From an uncultured Monoglobus sp. (GTDB lineage Bacteria > Bacillota > Clostridia > Monoglobales > Monoglobaceae), in assembly GCA_947585115.1 (NCBI GenBank), contig CANPWW010000007.1, positions 1 to 52,813 on the forward strand: 52,813 bases of DNA, in the 5' to 3' direction. Numbering within the stretch: the first letter of the stretch is position 1; every line of letters starts with the position of its first letter. This document shows positions 7,920-16,839 of the stretch, piece after piece. A program made the translations under genes and the position numbers. The notes under the pieces are model-generated. The model was not told where the DNA came from, searched no databases, and was given only the letters and a program-made list of their open reading frames with translations.

Positions 7920-8028
7920 GATTTTTAAATAATATTTCAAACCTTAATCATTTCATCTATCCCTGTACAATTATTTGCACATGCGCCGTGATATAATGAG
8001 TATAACAAATTTGAATGGAGGTACAAAA

Positions 8029-8259
8029 ATGTTAATACTCATCGCTATTATTTATTTCGGTTATCAGCTGATCAAAGAGACCAACGAGGACATAAAAATG
8101 AGACAATGGGCAATCAATAAAGGCTACGACTCGTATCCGTCGAACACGGGTCTGAGAGACGTCAGAACCAACAAACCGTATGTAAGCAAACAACAAAACG
8201 GGCTGACGCCTCACACCTTCACGACCACGACGGGCGAGAAAATGACATTCTATAAATGA
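8029..8259 (+). CDS. Small membrane-anchored protein, unknown function
   Basis: A 76-residue protein. The ATG at 8029 follows GGAGG with good spacing; upstream in-frame ATGs overlap a TGATATAAT extended -10 sequence and are not used. An N-terminal hydrophobic segment (about residues 2-13, LILIAIIYFGYQ) is followed by a polar domain ending in Thr-rich and basic residues. I do not recognise a family. It lies just after toxin-antitoxin-like locus 1 and before mreB, with its own promoter and that of mreB between them, so it appears to be a single-gene unit. The topology suggests a protein tethered to the membrane with a cytoplasmic tail. Confidence 0.65.
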   Translation: MLILIAIIYFGYQLIKETNEDIKMRQWAINKGYDSYPSNTGLRDVRTNKPYVSKQQNGLTPHTFTTTTGEKMTFYK

Positions 8260-8321
8260 TACCGCTCCGGCCGCGCTCGAACTTGCTCGAAAATTGCAAA
8301 CAGGTTTAGTAGATGATTTTA

Positions 8322-8350
8322 TTGACATTTACGGAGTTTTAATATAAAAT
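8322..8350 (+). promoter_or_regulatory. Promoter of the mreB-like gene
   Basis: TTGACA, 17-base spacer, TAAAAT, 48 bases before the start codon. Confidence 0.75.
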
Positions 8351-8398
8351 AATCATAATGTAACTAAATTGTAATATTCGGAAAGGGGGCGCCGGGCT

Positions 8399-9400
8399 AT
8401 GCTCGGGCAGGATATAGGGATAGATTTGGGAACATCCACCGTTTTGGTGTATGTGAAAGGCAAGGGAATAGTTGACCGCGAGCCGTCGGTCGTGGCGGTC
8501 GAGTCTCCGGGAGGCAAGGTTATCGCGGTCGGCGCCGAGGCCCAAAAAATGCTGGGCAGAACGCCGGGCAGCATAACGGCTGTGAAGCCTCTTAAAGAAG
8601 GCGTTATCTGCGACTATTCCGTGGCCGAAAAAATGATACGGCATTTTATCAACAAGGCGGTCGGCGGCAGCTTTATCGGCGCGTTTATCAAGCCGAGAAT
8701 TATCGTCAGCGTGCCCAGCAACATCACCGAAGTCGAGGAACGGGCGGTTATCGACGCAGGGCTCCAGGCGGGCGCCGGAAAGGTGCAGCTGATAGAGGAA
8801 CCGTTGGCGGCCGCGCTGGGCGTCGGCATCGACATTGACGAGGCCCACGGCAACGTCATAGTCGACATCGGCGGCGGCACCTGCGACATCGCGGTCATCT
8901 CCCTGGGCGGCATCGTTATAAGCGACTCGATCAAGATCGCGGGCGACAGCTTTGACGACGCGATAATCAGATATATACGCAAAAAATACAATGTGCTGAT
9001 CGGCGAGCGCTCGGCGGAGCAGCTGAAGATCAAGATCGGCTGCGTTTACCGCAGGGACAAGCTTCTGGCCATGGAGGCCAGGGGCCGCAGTCTGGTGACC
9101 GGTCTTCCGAAAACGGTGCAGATCTCCAGCGACGAGATACTCGAGGCGCTGAAAGAGCCGGCCGGCTCGGTGGTGGACGCGGTGCGCACCCTGCTTGAAA
9201 AAACGCCGCCCGAGCTCATCGGCGACATATGCAGAAACGGTATAATACTTACGGGCGGATGCTCGCAGATCTACGGCATGACAAACCTGATCCGCCGCGA
9301 ACTCGACATGAAGTCGCGGGTCGCGGACACCCCTGAGACCTGCGTGGTGACCGGCCTCGGCAAAGCCATCGGCCACCCCGAACTGTTCAAAAGAAAATAA
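8399..9400 (+). CDS. mreB: MreB/Mbl-family rod-shape actin homologue
   Basis: A 333-residue actin-fold ATPase. The phosphate 1 motif GIDLGTSTVLVYVKGKGIV is near residue 5, phosphate 2 region IVDIGGGTCDIAVISLGG near residue 160 and the adenosine motif ILTGGCSQI near 282. Length and motifs fit MreB/Mbl. These proteins form membrane-bound filaments that organise lateral wall synthesis in rod-shaped cells. It stands alone with its own promoter and terminator, without mreC-mreD, so it may be a second paralogue of the Mbl or MreBH type; the symbol is a family name. The start has GAAAGGGGG upstream. Confidence 0.88.
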   Translation: MLGQDIGIDLGTSTVLVYVKGKGIVDREPSVVAVESPGGKVIAVGAEAQKMLGRTPGSITAVKPLKEGVICDYSVAEKMIRHFINKAVGGSFIGAFIKPRIIVSVPSNITEVEERAVIDAGLQAGAGKVQLIEEPLAAALGVGIDIDEAHGNVIVDIGGGTCDIAVISLGGIVISDSIKIAGDSFDDAIIRYIRKKYNVLIGERSAEQLKIKIGCVYRRDKLLAMEARGRSLVTGLPKTVQISSDEILEALKEPAGSVVDAVRTLLEKTPPELIGDICRNGIILTGGCSQIYGMTNLIRRELDMKSRVADTPETCVVTGLGKAIGHPELFKRK

Positions 9401-9402
9401 CT

Positions 9403-9428
9403 AACGGGCGGATAACCTCCGCCCGTTT
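9403..9428 (+). terminator. Terminator after the mreB-like gene
   Basis: AACGGGCGG and CCGCCCGTT form a stem around ATAACCT and are followed by TGT. The GGGCGGATAA...CCGCCC pattern also recurs in other intergenic regions here, so it may be a repeat used as terminator. Confidence 0.6.
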
Positions 9429-9825
9429 GTCTGCCTCGCCCCAAATTCGTAGGGGACGGCGCCCTCGACGTCCCGTCCCATATGATTGTATTATGCAAAA
9501 ATACCGTAGGCGCGGACGACCTCGGCCGCCCGTTTGCCTCCTCCCGGGAGGAGGTGGATTTCCGCCATAGGCGGAAAGACGGAGATGGGAACGTAGGGAC
9601 TAGCGAATAGGATCTAGGGACTAGGCTTCCCCCCCTCAGTCGCCTTCGGCGCCAGCTCCCCCAAGGGGGCGCCTATTTATTGCCTCCCACTCAGTCAGTT
9701 GCCCTAACAGCATCATGGAAGCTCAAGTAAGAGGAGCCGGGACGTCGAGGGCGCCGTCCCCTACGAAATTTGGAGACTATCGTGCGGGTTGCGGCAATTT
9801 GATATATCGGAGCGGATATTATTCG
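9429..9825. repeat. Intergenic mosaic of dispersed palindromic repeats
   Basis: About 400 bases without a credible gene. It contains GTAGGGGACGGCGCCCTCGA near 9451 and its inverted counterpart near 9740-9770, an R2 unit (GTAGGGACTAG...CTAGGGACTAGG, 9593-9626), and a CCCCCTCAGTCGCC...CCCCCAAGGGGG unit (9632-9671). Related units occur at 17.2, 21.8, 35.5 and 37.2 kb. Confidence 0.75.
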
Positions 9826-9830
9826 CCCGT

Positions 9831-10895
9831 TTATTTTTTAGATTTTTTTAATTCTCTGATTTTGTCGGTCACGTGGCGCTCCATGTAGCTTTTGGTGTTT
9901 TTGAGGCGGCCGTGGCGGGCCGAGATCACAAAACGCCGCTTGTATTTCAAAAACTCCTCAAGGTCCATCAGTATGTGACAGAGCAGCGCCCGATCCTCGA
10001 ACTCCTTTCGGGTTTTTGGCAGTTCTTCCTCTTTCATGGCGCCGAGCAGTCTGTCGAGCTGCGCCAGCTGCGCGGCCGGGTCATTCATCTCGGTGACGTA
10101 ATTCTTCAGATACATTATGTAGTCGGCCACTATCCCGGCCTGCTTGGGTGTGCCGCGCATCCGCTCCATCTCGTGGTGCAGGCTGTGGAGCACGCCGCAT
10201 TGCTTTCCGCGCATCTCGAAATAGTCGATATAATATCCGGGCTGCGCGCTGAAAGTGTTGTCCTGGTACTCGTGCGCAAGATTAATATAATCCTCAATAT
10301 CCGCTTCGAGCGTTTTTATGTCCTCCCAGACACCGCCGCCGGTTTCGTCGTCGCTCATTAAATATTCGGCCAATTTGCCGAGGGTCGATGTGAGCCCCGT
10401 CTCGACCGCAGCCACGCCGATGAGCACCCGCTTTTTCCGGTGCGCGTTGTTGTTATAAAGATTCAGCAGCACAGCAATCGAGACGCCCAGCAGCACCAGA
10501 TAGAATTCATTCAGGATAAACTCGGGCGAAAAGTTGTCGGTCGCGAGGAAGTGGGTGCAGATGACCGCGTTGACCGACAGCGCTGCGCGCCATCCGAAGC
10601 CCTCCAGCAGCGCGGTCATGACGAACAGAAACAAGCCGTAGGCTATCCAGCCGCTCGGAATGTGCTCGAAAAATATAAAAGACAGCGCCACCGTGACCGC
10701 GAAGCTCAGCAGCCGCACCAGCGACAGCCTAAGCGTCTCCCATTTGGTGGTGAGCAGGGTGAGCAGCGTGATCGAGCCGGCCGACACGGCGAACTCGAGG
10801 TTAAGAACCTCGGCGATATACATGGCCGCGCAGCTGCCAACCGAGATTTTAAGCGCCGTTATAAGCGTTTTTTTGATGCGTGATTCTCTGTCCAT
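9831..10895 (-). CDS. ArAE-type (aromatic acid exporter/FUSC-like) membrane protein
   Basis: A 354-residue protein. The N-terminal half (about residues 1-150) contains five to six hydrophobic segments, with ITLLTLLTTKWETLRLSLVR matching the conserved loop of the ArAE_1 / DUF939 membrane domain. The C-terminal half is soluble and helix-rich, resembling the ArAE_1_C domain. Relatives are annotated as aromatic acid exporters by similarity to FUSC proteins, but the Firmicute members are mostly uncharacterised. The gene is on its own, leftward, with a TATTAT-like -10 about 40 bases upstream. Substrate cannot be deduced from the sequence. Confidence 0.75.
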   Translation of the reverse strand: MDRESRIKKTLITALKISVGSCAAMYIAEVLNLEFAVSAGSITLLTLLTTKWETLRLSLVRLLSFAVTVALSFIFFEHIPSGWIAYGLFLFVMTALLEGFGWRAALSVNAVICTHFLATDNFSPEFILNEFYLVLLGVSIAVLLNLYNNNAHRKKRVLIGVAAVETGLTSTLGKLAEYLMSDDETGGGVWEDIKTLEADIEDYINLAHEYQDNTFSAQPGYYIDYFEMRGKQCGVLHSLHHEMERMRGTPKQAGIVADYIMYLKNYVTEMNDPAAQLAQLDRLLGAMKEEELPKTRKEFEDRALLCHILMDLEEFLKYKRRFVISARHGRLKNTKSYMERHVTDKIRELKKSKK

Positions 10896-11038
10896 AAGAT
10901 CTCCCGTCCGAAAATTTCTGATTATATAATACCACAGAATCGCCGCGGCTTAAAGAGCTGTCTCAAATTAAAATATTTTTGTGAGATACGCACTAAAGCC
11001 GCCCGTTAATTTTATGGATTCTGACGATTAAATATGCA

Positions 11039-11064
11039 AAAAAAGAACCGCCGCGGCGGTTCTT
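11039..11064 (-). terminator. Terminator of the ferredoxin gene
   Basis: On the minus strand AAGAACCGCC and GGCGGTTCTT form a perfect palindromic stem followed by TTTTT, 20 bases after the ferredoxin stop. Confidence 0.85.
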
Positions 11065-11083
11065 TGGTTGCTAAGTACAAAAA

Positions 11084-11251
11084 CTATGCAGACGGAGCGT
11101 CAACGGGACATACGTTCGCGCAGTTGCCGCAATCGATGCACTCGTCAGCGTTTATCTGATACTTCGCATCGCCCTCCGAAATGCAGGATACGGGACATTC
11201 GCTCGCGCAAACACCGCACTTGATGCAATCGTCACTGATCTGATAAGCCAT
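11084..11251 (-). CDS. 2[4Fe-4S] ferredoxin
   Basis: A 55-residue clostridial-type ferredoxin, complete. Two classical cluster motifs are visible: CIKCGVCASECPVSC (about residues 9-23) and CIDCGNCANVCPVDAP (about 38-53), each of CxxCxxCxxxCP form. Such ferredoxins carry low-potential electrons between oxidoreductases such as pyruvate:ferredoxin oxidoreductase and hydrogenases. AGAGAGGTG precedes the ATG, and a consensus promoter and strong terminator make it a single-gene transcript. The [FeFe] hydrogenase lies just upstream on the same strand, so it is a plausible partner, although transcribed separately. Confidence 0.95.
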   Translation of the reverse strand: MAYQISDDCIKCGVCASECPVSCISEGDAKYQINADECIDCGNCANVCPVDAPSA

Positions 11252-11295
11252 TGTATTCACCTCTCTTAATTAAATTCGATCAAAACTACAAAAGC

Positions 11296-11324
11296 ATTAT
11301 AAAGCATTTATGCGGTTTTGTCAA
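11296..11324 (-). promoter_or_regulatory. Promoter of the ferredoxin gene
   Basis: Minus strand TTGACA, 17-base spacer, TATAAT, 45 bases before the ATG. Confidence 0.88.
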
Positions 11325-11361
11325 GTTCATTTTGTTGATTTGACTTAAATTTATGGTATTT

Positions 11362-12825
11362 CTACAAATTACTGATGGCGTCTTCTATAGATATGCCCGA
11401 TTCTTTGCTGAATTTGTCAACTTCGATCTTGTTTCTCGGGCCGTGAGTCAGGCATCCGGCGCCGCCTATGCAGCCGCCGACGCAGGCCATTCCCTCGATA
11501 AAGTTAATGCCGCCTATCCCGCGGGAGGCCTTGAGCAGCGCCGTCCTGCACTCCTCGATGCCGTCGCACGACACGGCGTTCAGCACAAAATCACCCTCGC
11601 CCTGCTCCTTGAGCGCCTCGGCGACAGCCTCGGCCAATCCGCCGCAGCGGGCAAATATTCTGCCGAACGGCGACGCGCCGCCGAACGACGCCGAATCCAC
11701 ATCGCTTTCCTCGAGGCTCTCGAGGTCTATCTCGCGCGCGTCGAACAGAGCCTGAAGCTCCTCAAAGGTCAGCGCGCTGTCGACATAATCCTTATTTTCC
11801 TCAAGGCGTATCTCAGCCTTTTTGGCGGTGCAGGGGCCTATAAACACAACCTTGCCCTCGGGGTCGCGCTCTTTTATAAGCATTGAGATCGCCACCATGG
11901 GCGAGGGGTTGTGGGAAATGTTGTCCTTGAGCTGAGGAAAGTTTTTCTTCACGAAATCCACGAACGCGGGGCAGCACGAGCTTGTCAAGAACCCGGTCTC
12001 GGCCAGCTCCTTGGCCTCGTAGTACGCCACAATGTCGGCGCCCAGAGCGGCCTCGACAACCTCGTCAAAACCCAGCTCCTTGATGCCGGACACCAGCTGT
12101 CCGAGACTTATGTCGGTGTATGAAAACTGGCCCGATATCGAAGGCGCGATAACCGCGTACAGCTTGCCGCTGTCCCGCTTTTCGGTGCCGCGCTCCTTTA
12201 TCATGTTCACGACCTCGATTATGTAGGACTTGTCGGTGATGGCTCCCCACGGGCACTGATAAACGCAGGCGCCGCAGTTGATGCACTTGCTTATGTCGAT
12301 CTGGGCCGCGTGCTCCTCGTTCATGCTGATGGCCTTGACCTTGCAGGCCTTCACGCAGGGGCGCTCCACGTTCATGATCGCGCTGTAGGGGCAGACCTTA
12401 GCGCACATGCCGCAGTTGACGCATTTTTCCTTGTCGATATGCGCCTTCTGGTTCTCGTCAAACGTGATGGCGTTCCGCTTACATACGCTCTCGCAGCGGT
12501 GGGCGAGACAGCCGCGGCACATATGGGTGACCTCGTAGCCGTCCATGGGGCACTCGTCGCAGGCAATATCAAGGACCTCGATCACGTTGTCGATATCCTT
12601 GTGTCCGCCGCTGGCGAGGCCTATGCGCTCGTTGACGATCGCCCTCTCCTTGTATATGCAGCAGCGCATCGTCGCCTTGTTCTGAACTATCTGCTTGGCT
12701 ATGTCGTTAAAGCTGCCTCTCAGCGTGTCGTCGTAGGCGTGGCGCGCCACCTCGCGCAGGACCTTGTATTTAAGGTGCTGCACCTTTGTGTCAAATTTCT
12801 TTTGGGTATTGATATCCTTGTTCAT
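11362..12825 (-). CDS. [FeFe] hydrogenase, group-B-like
   Basis: A 487-residue cytosolic iron-sulfur protein. The N-terminal half has several cysteine clusters: a CDECP...CRGCLAHRC region (about 89-111), CVNCGMCAKVCP (about 135-146), a CVKAC pair and CINCGACVYQCPWG (about 181-194). The catalytic H-cluster domain follows with L1 motif TSSCCPAF (about 281), L2 motif GPCTAKKAE and L3 motif EGMACVGGC. The TSCCP form of L1 and the GPC form of L2 fit group B [FeFe] hydrogenases, whose physiological role is little studied. The ATG at 12825 is chosen for its GGGAGG; the TTG 18 bases upstream lacks one. It has its own consensus promoter. Maturases HydEFG are not in the window. Confidence 0.88.
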   Translation of the reverse strand: MNKDINTQKKFDTKVQHLKYKVLREVARHAYDDTLRGSFNDIAKQIVQNKATMRCCIYKERAIVNERIGLASGGHKDIDNVIEVLDIACDECPMDGYEVTHMCRGCLAHRCESVCKRNAITFDENQKAHIDKEKCVNCGMCAKVCPYSAIMNVERPCVKACKVKAISMNEEHAAQIDISKCINCGACVYQCPWGAITDKSYIIEVVNMIKERGTEKRDSGKLYAVIAPSISGQFSYTDISLGQLVSGIKELGFDEVVEAALGADIVAYYEAKELAETGFLTSSCCPAFVDFVKKNFPQLKDNISHNPSPMVAISMLIKERDPEGKVVFIGPCTAKKAEIRLEENKDYVDSALTFEELQALFDAREIDLESLEESDVDSASFGGASPFGRIFARCGGLAEAVAEALKEQGEGDFVLNAVSCDGIEECRTALLKASRGIGGINFIEGMACVGGCIGGAGCLTHGPRNKIEVDKFSKESGISIEDAISNL

Positions 12826-12869
12826 AACCTTATCCTCCCACAATCATAACAATCTTTTTTACATAAACA

Positions 12870-12898
12870 ATTATATCCGAAAACGCCCGAATTGTCAA
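12870..12898 (-). promoter_or_regulatory. Promoter of the [FeFe] hydrogenase gene
   Basis: Minus strand TTGACA, 17-base spacer, TATAAT, 45 bases before the ATG. Confidence 0.88.
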
Positions 12899-12917
12899 CG
12901 CAATTATTGAATTCGGC

Positions 12918-13799
12918 CTAATATTTATCGCCCTTTATAAGGGTCCCTATTCCCGATTTTGTGAATATCTCAAGCAGCAGACAATGAGGGATCCTGCCGT
13001 CTATGATATGCACGCCGCTGACGCCCGCGTCTATCGCGTCGCAGCAGCCCAGAACCTTGGGTATCATGCCGCCCTTTATAACTCCGGTGCCTATCATCTG
13101 GTCGATCTCCTTGGTGTGGGCCTCGTATATGATGTTTCCGTCGTCGTCCTTCAGTCCCTCAACATCGGTCAGCAGCACCAGCTTTTCGGCCTGGACCGCC
13201 TTGGCCACCGCGGAAGCCACCGTGTCGGCGTTTATGTTGTAGCTGTTGCCGTGCTCGTCGGTGCCGATAGGAGCGATGACCGGGATATACTGGTCGGACG
13301 AGAGCAGATCGAGAATACAGTTCTTGACATGCACGATGTCGCCCACGTACCCCAGTTCCTTGACCTCCCCGTTTTCTACCGTGGTCTGCCGCTTGCACTC
13401 GATAAAGCTGGCGTCGATGCCGCTTATTCCCACGGCTCTTCCGCCCTTGGTGTTAAGCAGCGACACGATCTCCTTGTTGGTCTTGCCGATAAGCACCTGC
13501 TGGGCTATGTCCATGGTCGCCTTGTCGGTATACCTGAGGCCGTTTATGAATTTGCTCTCAATGCCCGACTTTGTGAGCGCCGCCGAAATGTCGGGGCCTC
13601 CGCCGTGGACCACGATGGGTTTTAAGCCTATGTACTTGAGCAGTATGATGTCGTCCATGACCGAGTTTTTAAGGTCCTCGTTTATCATGGCGTTGCCGCC
13701 GTATTTTACCACTATCTTGGCGCCCTCGAATTTCTGCATATACGGCAGAGCCTCGATCAGAATTTCCGCTCTGCTTATCAAATCATCCATTTTTGCCAT
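12918..13799 (-). CDS. argB: Acetylglutamate kinase
   Basis: A 293-residue amino-acid-kinase-family enzyme that phosphorylates N-acetylglutamate in the second step of arginine synthesis. Visible motifs are KYGGNAMI near residue 29, [12 protein letters not shown] near 63, [12 protein letters not shown] near 187 and [11 protein letters not shown] near 209. Full length for the family. It follows argC by 38 bases with AAAGGGAAAG upstream of its ATG, so argC-argB form an operon. Other arg genes are not in the window. The N-terminal helix [18 protein letters not shown] is the type associated with hexameric, arginine-inhibited forms, but inhibition is not proven by this. Confidence 0.95.
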   Translation of the reverse strand: MAKMDDLISRAEILIEALPYMQKFEGAKIVVKYGGNAMINEDLKNSVMDDIILLKYIGLKPIVVHGGGPDISAALTKSGIESKFINGLRYTDKATMDIAQQVLIGKTNKEIVSLLNTKGGRAVGISGIDASFIECKRQTTVENGEVKELGYVGDIVHVKNCILDLLSSDQYIPVIAPIGTDEHGNSYNINADTVASAVAKAVQAEKLVLLTDVEGLKDDDGNIIYEAHTKEIDQMIGTGVIKGGMIPKVLGCCDAIDAGVSGVHIIDGRIPHCLLLEIFTKSGIGTLIKGDKY

Positions 13800-13837
13800 T
13801 TTGCTTTCCCTTTCTTTCCGTATAAATACGCGTATCT

Positions 13838-14878
13838 TTATAAATACATGCCCGCGGCGCGCAGGCCCTCGCCCTCGTCAAAGCCGCAGATCAGGTTCAT
13901 GTTCTGGACCGCCTGTCCCGCGGCGCCCTTTATCAGATTGTCGATGCAGGACACGACGACGGCGCGGCCCAGTCTCTCGTCGATAACTATTCCGATGCCC
14001 GCGTAGTTGGAGCCCGACACGTGCTTGATCTCGGGCAGGGTCCCCGCATCGTACACGCGGATAAACTCCTCGCCCTCGTAATATTTTTTGTAAAGCTCGA
14101 CCGCCTCGGCCGTCGTCATCGGCTTTTTGAGGTCGGCGTAGCAGGTCGCGAATATGCCGCGCTGCATGGGCACAAGATGCGGAGTGAACGACAGTTTTAT
14201 GTCCGCACCCGCGATCAGCGACAGCTCCTGCTCGATCTCGGAGGTGTGGCGGTGGGTCGCCACCTTGTACGCCTTGAGCGACTCGTTGACCTCGCAGTAT
14301 ATGTTGGGCAGAGCCGCGCTTCGGCCCGCTCCGGTAACGCCCGACTTGGCGTCAATTATCAGGCTTTTGAGCCCGGCCGCGCCCGCGTCAACAAGCGGCG
14401 CCAGCGCCAAGATCGAGCAGGTGGTGTAGCAGCCCGGATTTCCGATAAGACGGCTCTTTTTTATCTCGTCCCGGTGCAGCTCGCACAGGCCGTAGACCGA
14501 TTCGCGCAAAAGCTCGGGAACCGAGTGGGGCTCACCGTACCACTCCTCATACACCTTTGGGTCGTTGTATCTGAAATCGCCGCTCAGGTCGATAACCTTA
14601 AGTCCCCTTTTATATAAGTCGGGAATAACCGTTTTTGACGCGCCGTGGGGCAGCGCCGTGAACACAACATCACAGCTTTCCGCTATATCGTCCGCGTCAA
14701 GACCGCAAAGCTCGATATCGCATATGCCCTTGAGGCTCGGATAAACGTCCGAAATTTTTTGCCCCGCAAAGCTATGGGAAACCGCGCGCTCAAGCCGAAC
14801 ATTCGGATGCGAAAGCAAAAGGCGCACGACCTCGATCCCGGCGTAGCCCGTGGCGCCCAAAACTCCAACTTTTACCAT
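13838..14878 (-). CDS. argC: N-acetyl-gamma-glutamyl-phosphate reductase
   Basis: A 346-residue NADPH-dependent reductase for the third step of arginine synthesis. The nucleotide-binding motif [17 protein letters not shown] is at residues 5-21 and the catalytic cysteine is C150 in IGNPGCYTT. The substrate-binding region has KSGVTGAGR and [10 protein letters not shown]. Full length. It leads the argC-argB operon; a sigma-A promoter and a candidate ArgR operator lie immediately upstream, so arginine repression is likely. Confidence 0.95.
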   Translation of the reverse strand: MVKVGVLGATGYAGIEVVRLLLSHPNVRLERAVSHSFAGQKISDVYPSLKGICDIELCGLDADDIAESCDVVFTALPHGASKTVIPDLYKRGLKVIDLSGDFRYNDPKVYEEWYGEPHSVPELLRESVYGLCELHRDEIKKSRLIGNPGCYTTCSILALAPLVDAGAAGLKSLIIDAKSGVTGAGRSAALPNIYCEVNESLKAYKVATHRHTSEIEQELSLIAGADIKLSFTPHLVPMQRGIFATCYADLKKPMTTAEAVELYKKYYEGEEFIRVYDAGTLPEIKHVSGSNYAGIGIVIDERLGRAVVVSCIDNLIKGAAGQAVQNMNLICGFDEGEGLRAAGMYL

Positions 14879-14903
14879 TATATATCAACTCCGTATCAAA
14901 ATT

Positions 14904-14918
14904 TGCATAAATTCTGCA
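14904..14918. promoter_or_regulatory. Candidate ArgR operator upstream of argC
   Basis: TGCATAAATTCTGCA is a near-palindrome with flanking T/A runs (TTTGCAT...TGCATTT), resembling ARG boxes. It covers about +6 to +20 relative to the predicted argC start of transcription. Confidence 0.55.
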
Positions 14919-14930
14919 TTTTACAAGGCT

Positions 14931-14959
14931 ATTATACTATCAAAGGCAAAATATATCAA
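14931..14959 (-). promoter_or_regulatory. Promoter of argC-argB
   Basis: Minus strand TTGATA, 17-base spacer, TATAAT, about 50 bases before the argC start. Confidence 0.8.
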
Positions 14960-15155
14960 GACCGCGCCAAAAATTTGTGCAGTATTACCTAAATTTTAAA
15001 AACAGCCAAATTTTGCTATGCAAGTTGCCTAAAATATTTTTTTCAATTTTGGTTAATTAATCTCTTTTTTTCTTGTTTCAAGTATGCTAAAATAGATAAT
15101 GTAAAAAATTCGTTAACTTTATAGTTTAAAAAATATATTAGGAGGTCATTTAGTT

Positions 15156-16265
15156 ATGGCAAGTTTAAGTTTAAGAGGTATCTACAAAACCTATCCGGGC
15201 GGTTTCACCGCGGTTAAGGATTTCAATCTTGAAATCGAAGACAAAGAGTTTGTTATTTTCGTTGGTCCTTCCGGCTGCGGTAAGTCAACAACTCTGAGAA
15301 TGATCGCCGGTCTCGAAGAGATCTCCGAGGGCGAGCTGTACATCGGCGACAAGCTGATGAACGACGTTGTTCCCAAGGACAGAGATATAGCGATGGTTTT
15401 CCAGAACTATGCTCTGTATCCCCATATGTCGGTATTTGAGAACATGGCATTCGGCCTGAAGCTCAGAAAAGTTCCCAAGGATGAGATAAAGAAAAAGGTT
15501 ATCGAGGCTGCTCAGATCCTGGGCATCGAGCACCTGCTCGACAGAAAGCCGAAGGCTCTGTCCGGCGGTCAGAGACAGCGTGTTGCGCTGGGCCGCGCTA
15601 TCGTTCGTACTCCTAAGGTATTCCTTATGGATGAGCCTCTCTCCAACCTGGACGCTAAGTTGAGAGTTCAGATGAGAACCGAGATCGGCAAGCTGCACAA
15701 GAAGCTGATGACAACGTTCATCTACGTTACGCATGACCAGACCGAGGCTATGACGATGGGTACCAGAATCGTTGTTATGAAGGACGGTATCATCCAGCAG
15801 GTTGACTCCCCGACAAACCTCTACAACTATCCCTGCAACATGTTCGTTGCCGGATTCATCGGCTCACCGCAGATGAACTTCCTGAACGTAACTGTTGACA
15901 GCGCGAGCGACGGTACATACTTAAAGAGCGGCCAGTTCAAGATCAAGCTGCCCGACGGCAAAGTTAACGCCGACCTCAAGAAGTACAACGGCAAGGAAGT
16001 TGTTATGGGTATCAGACCCGAGGATATGTATGACGATCAGGCTTCCATCCAGAACTATCCCGGATGCAGCATAGACGTTAACATCGACCTGGTTGAGATG
16101 ATGGGCGCCGAGACATACCTGTACTTCAAGGTAGCCGGCACAGACTTCACAGCGAGAGTTAACCCCCGCTCGACAACCAAGCACGGCGATCACATCCCCG
16201 TTACGATGGACCCCAACAAGATCCACATCTTCGACAAGGACACCGAGAACATCATCACTCACTAA
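15156..16265 (+). CDS. msmX: ABC transporter ATPase of the MsmX/UgpC type (multiple sugar import)
   Basis: A 369-residue ATPase. Walker A is GPSGCGKST (about residues 38-46), signature LSGGQRQRVALGRA (about 135), Walker B FLMDEPLSNLD (about 155), and a C-terminal MalK-type OB/TOBE regulatory region follows. In Firmicutes one such ATPase energises several sugar importers whose operons lack an ATPase; its solitary location with its own terminator agrees with that. Codon use (GTT, CTG, AAG, GGC heavily favoured) differs from the neighbours and looks like that of a strongly expressed gene. AGGAGG precedes the start. An extended -10 (TATGCTAAAAT) lies about 60 bases upstream. Confidence 0.9.
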   Translation: MASLSLRGIYKTYPGGFTAVKDFNLEIEDKEFVIFVGPSGCGKSTTLRMIAGLEEISEGELYIGDKLMNDVVPKDRDIAMVFQNYALYPHMSVFENMAFGLKLRKVPKDEIKKKVIEAAQILGIEHLLDRKPKALSGGQRQRVALGRAIVRTPKVFLMDEPLSNLDAKLRVQMRTEIGKLHKKLMTTFIYVTHDQTEAMTMGTRIVVMKDGIIQQVDSPTNLYNYPCNMFVAGFIGSPQMNFLNVTVDSASDGTYLKSGQFKIKLPDGKVNADLKKYNGKEVVMGIRPEDMYDDQASIQNYPGCSIDVNIDLVEMMGAETYLYFKVAGTDFTARVNPRSTTKHGDHIPVTMDPNKIHIFDKDTENIITH

Positions 16266-16276
16266 AAACAAAAACC

Positions 16277-16306
16277 GCCGGACGGGAAAATCCCGTCCGG
16301 CTTTTT
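16277..16306 (+). terminator. Terminator after msmX
   Basis: GCCGGACGGG and CCCGTCCGGC form a 10-base GC stem with loop AAAAT, followed by TTTTT. It also lies 14 bases after the fabZ stop on the opposite strand. Confidence 0.92.
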
Positions 16307-16319
16307 GTCAGTCTTTGTT

Positions 16320-16757
16320 TTATTTTTCGATCAGGGCGAAAGAGATCTCGCCTTTGGCGGCGACGACGTCGCCCACATAGGCGCACACGTCGGCCTTGCC
16401 CATGACCGAGCGGAACTTTGTCAACTCGACCTCAAGGCGCAGCGTCTCGCCCGGCACCACCTGATGCTTGAACTTGAAGTTGTTGATCCCGGTAAACACC
16501 GCCAGCTTGTCCTTAAACTCGGGCTTGCTGAGAATTACGACAGCGCCCACCTGCGCCAGCGCCTCGCAGATAAGCACGCCGGGCATTATGGGGTTGCCGG
16601 GAAAGTGCCCCTGAAAGAACGGCTCGTTCATAGTGACGTTTTTTATGCCTACCGCGCGCTTGCCTTCTTCGAACTCGACGATCTTGTCGATCAGCAAAAA
16701 CGGGTAACGATGCGGGATCGTGTCCATGATTTGTTTTATATCCATTTGATTGCTCAT
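16320..16757 (-). CDS. fabZ: 3-hydroxyacyl-[acyl-carrier-protein] dehydratase
   Basis: A 145-residue hot-dog-fold dehydratase of type II fatty acid synthesis. The catalytic pair is H51 in [14 protein letters not shown] and E65 in [20 protein letters not shown] is the conserved N-terminal element. Full length, ATG preceded by AGGAGG. It converts 3-hydroxyacyl-ACP to trans-2-enoyl-ACP. No other fab genes are adjacent, so it is separated from the usual cluster; it lies tail to tail with msmX and divergent from tRNA-Pro. Confidence 0.95.
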   Translation of the reverse strand: MSNQMDIKQIMDTIPHRYPFLLIDKIVEFEEGKRAVGIKNVTMNEPFFQGHFPGNPIMPGVLICEALAQVGAVVILSKPEFKDKLAVFTGINNFKFKHQVVPGETLRLEVELTKFRSVMGKADVCAYVGDVVAAKGEISFALIEK

Positions 16758-16839
16758 AATATTTCCTCCTGAATTTTATTATATCAAGTTAATATTATCA
16801 CAACGTAATGATTTTGGCAAGTGAATTTTTGAATCTACC

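Noticed and set aside
8029-8259. Longer form starting at 7975
   Set aside because: The longer start lies over the TGATATAAT -10 sequence and lacks a ribosome binding site.
8339-9376. A 345-residue leftward open frame opposite mreB
   Set aside because: Antisense to a well-supported mreB gene; its composition (His, Arg, Asp rich) is that of a GC-rich shadow frame, with no start signal.
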